Source: Gemmatimonadota bacterium
GTDB lineage: Bacteria > Gemmatimonadota > Gemmatimonadetes > Longimicrobiales > Gaopeijiaceae
Length of the DNA stretch: 44,509 nucleotides
Reading direction: 5' to 3'
Assembly: GCA_028874905.1 (NCBI GenBank)
Contig: JAPPGZ010000048.1
Coordinates: forward strand, 1-44,509
Shown here in pieces: positions 40,529 through 44,509 of this stretch. The notes beneath the pieces are model-generated. The model was given only the letters and a program-made list of their open reading frames with translations, was not told the origin of the DNA and did no database searches. The translations under genes and the position numbers were made by a program. Each line of letters begins with the position of its first letter. Positions within the stretch are counted from its first letter, which is position 1.

Positions 40529-41584
40529 TCACCTCCACCCCTGATCCGCCGGCTCGTCCGGATCCGAGCGCAGGAACCGGATCAGCTCCGCGTGAAACTC
40601 GTCCGGGATCTCGAAATGGGGCGAGTGGCCTGCGCCCGGGAAGAGCACCAGCTCGGCGTTCTGCAGCTGCTCGGCTACGGTGCGCGCGGCGGCGGGGTAG
40701 TCGCGCACCAGCCGGTCCTCGGAGCCGCCGATCACCAGCGCCTTGGTCCCGATGTATTGCCATTCGTGCGCGACCGGGTCCTCGAACAGGATCCGCCGCT
40801 GGGAAGCCCGCACCCGGGCCATGCGCGGCCAGTCGCCGCCCAGGGTGAGTCCGTACTGGTACATGACCCAGGGCAGGTACTCCTCCCGCCAGCCGTTGGG
40901 GTAGTAGCGCCGGTGTCCGGCCAGGACCGAGCGGTAGGTGGTGCCCTCCAGGACGGAGCGGTAGGTGTCCTCCGGGTCGGTCCACTGCCTTCCCGGCCGT
41001 GTGTCGGTCAGGCCGATCTGATTTACCATGACCACGTGCGACGTGACGTCCGGATACGTCGACGCGAAGCGGGTCGCCACCATTCCGCCCATGGAGTGCC
41101 CGACGATGGCCACGCGCTGGATGCCGAGCTCGTCGACCAACGCCTTCGTGTTCCTTGCCGGGATGTGCAGGTTGTAGTGGATCAGGGGCTTGGAGGAGCG
41201 ACCGTAGCCGAGGCGGTCGACGGCGATCACCCGAAAGCCGGCGTCCGCCAGCGCGCTGATGGTCGGGGCGAAGGCGGCCGCGAAGAAGTTCATCCCGTGA
41301 AAGAGGACCACCGTACGCCCGTTCGCTTTCCCCGTTGGCCTGACGTCCATGTACGCCATGCGGTGGTCGCGCCCCATCAGGCGCACGTTCAGGTAGTTGA
41401 CGGGATACGGATACGGGACGTTGGAGTAGTCGATGGCCGTCGGTTCCCAGCCGGGAGGAGGGTCGTTGGGCGGTTCCCGCTGGGCCGCCGCATTCGCGGG
41501 GCCGAGGGCCAGGGGGAGGACGGCGAGGCCGAGCGCCAGAGCGGCGAGACCGACGGTGCGGCGGAGGAAAGACGTCACGGGCAT
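40529..41584 (-). CDS. exported alpha/beta hydrolase
   Basis: 351 residues with a Sec signal (LAALALGLAVLPLALGPANA). The catalytic triad is visible: Ser154 in VGHSMGGMVA, Asp in VIGGSEDRLVRD and His in FPGAGHSPHFEIP. LFHGMNFFAAAF supplies the oxyanion hole and VDRLGYGRSSKP follows. It belongs to the epoxide-hydrolase/esterase-like group and probably acts in the periplasm on an ester. A small internal duplication (TYRSVLEGT then TYRSVLAGH) is seen in the cap region. Confidence 0.88.
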   Translation of the reverse strand: MPVTSFLRRTVGLAALALGLAVLPLALGPANAAAQREPPNDPPPGWEPTAIDYSNVPYPYPVNYLNVRLMGRDHRMAYMDVRPTGKANGRTVVLFHGMNFFAAAFAPTISALADAGFRVIAVDRLGYGRSSKPLIHYNLHIPARNTKALVDELGIQRVAIVGHSMGGMVATRFASTYPDVTSHVVMVNQIGLTDTRPGRQWTDPEDTYRSVLEGTTYRSVLAGHRRYYPNGWREEYLPWVMYQYGLTLGGDWPRMARVRASQRRILFEDPVAHEWQYIGTKALVIGGSEDRLVRDYPAAARTVAEQLQNAELVLFPGAGHSPHFEIPDEFHAELIRFLRSDPDEPADQGWR

Positions 41585-41758
41585 CGAGGCTTGACCTTTC
41601 TGAACGGTCGGGAATGCGGGTTGGTCCGACGTTCTCGTAAACTGCGCTGTTGCGGGTCGCCGCGTCACGCCTCGCGCCGGTTTGCCCACGGCCTGCGGAT
41701 CGTCTAACCTGCTCCCGGTTACCCGTCGTTCCTCCCCCCCGCCCCCAAGGAGTGCCCC

Positions 41759-42850
41759 ATGCCGATTGCAGCCTCCTCCACCTCCACCGCCCCCCGACCC
41801 CGCCCGGCCCCCGTCATCGCCCGGCCTTGGCCCGGGTCCATTGCGGCCGCCCTCTCCGCCCTGCTCGTCCTCGCGGCCCCCGCCTGCGCGCAGACCACCA
41901 CCACATTCGGCGATGATCCCGGCCTCGCCCACCTCGCCGCCGAAGTCGCGCGGCTTGCCGAGCACGCGGAGGGCACGGTGGGCGTCGCAGCCTACCACCT
42001 CGAAACGGGGCGTGGGATCACGCTGAACGGCGACGAACGCTTCCCGATGGCGAGCACCTACAAGGTCCCCATCGCGGTGCAGATCCTTACGATGGTCGAC
42101 AACGGCGAACTGTCGCTTCACGACCTCGTCGAAGTCGACCAGAAGGACGTCTACCTGACCGCCAGCGCAATCAGCGACCTGATCGACGACCCCGGTCTGC
42201 AGATCTCGATCCACAATCTGCTCGAGATGATGCTGCAGATCAGCGACAACATCGCCACCGACCTGCTCATGCGGGAGGCGGGCGGGGCCGCTGCGGTGAC
42301 GGAGCGGATGGCCGCGGTCGGGACCGACGGGATCCGGGTCGACCGTCCGACCTGGGCCCTGATCGCCAACTGGCTCGGCGATGCGGACATATCGGAGGAC
42401 AACCAGCCCACGCCCGACGACTATCGCAGGCTGCTGGAATCGGAGCGCACCGAAGCGTCGTTGGCGGCCCTCAACGACGCTTTCAACGCCGACCCGCGGG
42501 ACACGTCGACCCCCGCCGCGATGTCTTCGCTGCTTCAGAAGATCTGGAACCGGGAGATCCTGTCCGAGGAGAGCTCGGCGCTGCTGATCGACATCATGTA
42601 CCGCTGCCAGACCGGTGAGGCACGGCTCAAGGGCTCGCTGCCGCCGGGTACCGAGGTCGCGCACAAGACGGGCACGATCGGGCAGACGACGAACGACGTG
42701 GGGATCATCGATCTGCCGGGCGACGCGGGCCACGTGGTGACGGTCGTGTACATTAAGGAATCGGAGGTCGAGAGCGTGGCCGACCGGGAGCCCGTGATCG
42801 CGCAGATCGCGCGCGCGGTGCACGACTACTTCGTGTTCAACCGTGGGTAG
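41759..42850 (+). CDS. class A beta-lactamase-like serine hydrolase lacking Glu166
   Basis: 363 residues with a signal ending near LAAPACAQTTT. The active-site motifs S99-x-x-K102 (ASTYKVP), SDN (Ser162, Asp163, Asn164) and KTG (Lys303) are present, and DPRDTSTPAAM is typical of class A folds. In the omega-loop the family's RLDRWEPELN is matched by RVDRPTWALI, so the deacylating Glu166 is Thr198 and Asn170 is Ile. A 45-residue insertion (about 205-250, including ISEDNQPTPDDYRRLLESER) follows. It may acylate but hydrolyse beta-lactams poorly, or be a peptidase or esterase. Its last 8 bp overlap the next gene. Confidence 0.85.
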   Translation: MPIAASSTSTAPRPRPAPVIARPWPGSIAAALSALLVLAAPACAQTTTTFGDDPGLAHLAAEVARLAEHAEGTVGVAAYHLETGRGITLNGDERFPMASTYKVPIAVQILTMVDNGELSLHDLVEVDQKDVYLTASAISDLIDDPGLQISIHNLLEMMLQISDNIATDLLMREAGGAAAVTERMAAVGTDGIRVDRPTWALIANWLGDADISEDNQPTPDDYRRLLESERTEASLAALNDAFNADPRDTSTPAAMSSLLQKIWNREILSEESSALLIDIMYRCQTGEARLKGSLPPGTEVAHKTGTIGQTTNDVGIIDLPGDAGHVVTVVYIKESEVESVADREPVIAQIARAVHDYFVFNRG

Positions 42851-44405
42851 GGGCCCCATCGCGGCGGTGGGCGCCGTCGCGCTGCTCACCGTCGCACTCC
42901 TCGCCCTCCCGCGCCCAGCCGCTGCCCAGCCCGTCCCCCTCCAGGGCCTGGACGACTACGTCACCGCGGCCATGGAGGCCTGGAACGTCCCGGGCCTGGC
43001 GCTGGCCGTGATCGCGGACGGCGAGGTCGTGCACGCGCGCGGCTACGGCGTTCGCGACGTCAGCACCGGCACGCCCGTCGACGAGCACACGCTCTTCGCG
43101 GTGGGTTCGACGTCGAAGGCGTTCACCTCGGCCGCGCTCGGCCTGCTGGTCGACGAGGGCCGCGTCAGCTGGGACGACCGCGTCATCGACCACATCCCGT
43201 GGTTCGCCATGGACGATGCGTACGCCACCCGGGAACTCACGGTCCGGGATCTGCTCACGCACCGCAGCGGCCTCGCGCGTGGCGACGCGGTGTGGTCGCG
43301 CTGGCCGCACGATCGCCACGAGATTATCCGCCGTGTCCGCTTCCTCGAGCCGACGCGCAGCTTCCGCGGGGCCTGGCAGTACCAGAACCTGATGTTCCTC
43401 ACCGCGGGCGAGGTGGTGCGGGTCGCCTCGGGCAAGACCTGGGACGACTTCGTGGACGACCGCATCTTCACGCCTCTGGGGATGGACCGCAGCGTCACCT
43501 CGGTGACCGAGCTCGACCGGCTCGACAACGTCGCGACGCCCCACGTGCACGTCGACGGGGTCGCCACACCGGTCGCGCACAAGAACATCGACAACGTGGG
43601 CCCGGCGGGGTCCATCTACTCCAGCGTGGCGCAGATGGCCCGGTGGGTGGGCCTGCACCTGGCCGACGGCGTCCATGCCGGAGAGCGTCTGTTCAGCGAT
43701 AGCGTCATGGCGGAAATGCACCGCCCGCAGATGCTCATCCAGGCCGACGCGCCCGAGAACAGCCTTCATCCGCGCGACGCCCCCATGAACTTCAACACCT
43801 ACGGGCTGGCCTGGTGGATCCTCGACTACCGCGGCCGCAAAGTGGTCGACCACGGCGGCGGCATCGACGGCATGCGCGCCCACGTCGCGTTCATGCCCGA
43901 GGAGGGCCTCGGCATGGTGGCGCTTTCCAATGCCCGTCCCAACAACCTGATCGTGGCGCTCATGTACCGCGTTTTCGATCACTTCTTGTCGGGGGCAGAG
44001 GGCGGCGGTGGCGATTTCGCCGGCGCGGGCGACGCAATGGCTGATTGGAGCGCCCTCATGCTTGCGGAATACCGCGAATCCGCCGCGGCCCAGGCCGACG
44101 CGCGCAGTCGCCGGGCAGCCGACCGGGCCGCCGCCACGGAGCCCTCGCGGCCACTTGCCGAGTACGCCGGGACCTACGGCCACGAGTACTACGGGGCCGT
44201 CGACATCACCCACGAGAATGGCGCGCTGCACTTCAGCATGGGTGGCAAGACTACGGGACGAATGGAGCACTGGCACTACGACGTGTTCCGCGCGGTGCCC
44301 GACAACCCGGCCAACGCCGAGATGTTCATCACCTTCACCGTGAGCCCGGACGGCGTCGTGCGCGTACTCGGGGTGGAAGGCCTGGGGACTTTTGGGCGGC
44401 TTTAG
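42843..44405 (+). CDS. exported serine hydrolase, class C beta-lactamase/D-aminopeptidase family
   Basis: 520 residues from GTG 42843, overlapping the previous gene by 8 bp. The signal is VALLTVALLALPRPAAAQP. The SxxK motif is Ser89-T-S-Lys92 (VGSTSKAFTSAA), the YxN motif is Tyr180-Q-Asn182 and the third motif HGG appears as VVDHGGGIDGM. The C-terminal about 110 residues (RPLAEYAGTYGHEYYGAVDI and TFTVSPDGVVRVLGVEG) are a lipocalin-like DUF3471 domain. Such proteins hydrolyse peptides, esters or D-amino-acid compounds, not necessarily antibiotics. The two adjacent SxxK enzymes are probably co-expressed. The last 100 bases of the window hold nothing recognisable. Confidence 0.9.
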   Translation: MGRGPIAAVGAVALLTVALLALPRPAAAQPVPLQGLDDYVTAAMEAWNVPGLALAVIADGEVVHARGYGVRDVSTGTPVDEHTLFAVGSTSKAFTSAALGLLVDEGRVSWDDRVIDHIPWFAMDDAYATRELTVRDLLTHRSGLARGDAVWSRWPHDRHEIIRRVRFLEPTRSFRGAWQYQNLMFLTAGEVVRVASGKTWDDFVDDRIFTPLGMDRSVTSVTELDRLDNVATPHVHVDGVATPVAHKNIDNVGPAGSIYSSVAQMARWVGLHLADGVHAGERLFSDSVMAEMHRPQMLIQADAPENSLHPRDAPMNFNTYGLAWWILDYRGRKVVDHGGGIDGMRAHVAFMPEEGLGMVALSNARPNNLIVALMYRVFDHFLSGAEGGGGDFAGAGDAMADWSALMLAEYRESAAAQADARSRRAADRAAATEPSRPLAEYAGTYGHEYYGAVDITHENGALHFSMGGKTTGRMEHWHYDVFRAVPDNPANAEMFITFTVSPDGVVRVLGVEGLGTFGRL

Positions 44406-44509
44406 ATCCAGGTACGAGGAGACGGGCACGGCGTCCCCATCTGGACATGCCGGTGTCCCGGGATTTGCCGCGGAAACGCGAGGGCCTGCCGTGCCCCGCG
44501 TCCGCCACC

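Noticed and set aside
41585..42889. extension of the alpha/beta hydrolase frame over the beta-lactamase-like gene
   Set aside because: The extra residues lack signal or domain features; a Sec signal begins exactly at ATG 41584.

Overview
The window is GC-rich, densely coded DNA from a free-standing bacterial chromosome. Almost every gap is under 250 bp and no gene-free stretch exceeds 300 bp. No rRNA is present, so the taxon is inferred. The mix fits Gemmatimonadota or a close relative: many exported hydrolases (HDAC-like, M14, M20, DUF885, amidohydrolase, serine hydrolases), a six-bladed beta-propeller lipoprotein, a DUF1080 plus Gfo/Idh/MocA pair, and a planctomycete-type cytochrome c domain. 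I see no phage, transposase, integrase or CRISPR array.

Region 1 (1-7.4 kb) is accessory. It holds the C-terminal remnant of an ATP-grasp ligase, a propeller lipoprotein, the C-terminal half of a VapC-like PIN domain, a Tat-exported HDAC-superfamily enzyme overlapping an MBL-fold hydrolase, a Dph6-like ATP-pyrophosphatase divergent from a Tat-exported glycosylasparaginase, and a membrane protein with a pore-like C-terminus. Region 2 (7.5-9.5 kb) is a toxin cluster: a class II Fic protein converges on, and overlaps, a Phd/VapC-type toxin-antitoxin pair. Each module has a perfect AT-rich inverted repeat upstream. Region 3 (9.5-16 kb) has a two-domain DUF1080 lipoprotein coupled to a Tat-exported oxidoreductase, an exported cyclophilin, a zinc-ribbon membrane protein, a small secreted protein and an amidohydrolase.

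Region 4 (16-25.8 kb) runs on the plus strand: accA, ricT, a DUF885 metallo-hydrolase, an M20 peptidase and a complete polyamine-type ABC transporter (ATPase, binding protein, two permeases). The peptidase and ATPase genes overlap (GTGA), which suggests that extracytoplasmic hydrolysis is tied to uptake. Region 5 (25.9-32 kb) holds a PSCyt1-type cytochrome, an unrecognised His-rich EF-hand protein, a lipoprotein HpcH/HpaI aldolase homologue lacking the catalytic Asp/His pair, an M14 carboxypeptidase and an inositol monophosphatase.

Region 6 (32-40.5 kb) is housekeeping: trpS, a HOGA-like aldolase with an apparent AUA start, purA, ffh, rpsP (with a long acidic tail), rimM, trmD, a minus-strand intruder gene, rplS, rnhB and tRNA-Lys(TTT). 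Region 7 (40.5-44.4 kb) has an alpha/beta hydrolase and two overlapping SxxK serine hydrolases. The first is class-A-like but lacks the deacylating glutamate.

The most unusual structural signal is a set of AT-rich palindromic or repeated elements in otherwise GC-rich DNA. One 25-bp element occurs twice in inverted orientation, 3.8 kb apart: once between the ABC binding-protein and permease genes, and once inside the aldolase gene.
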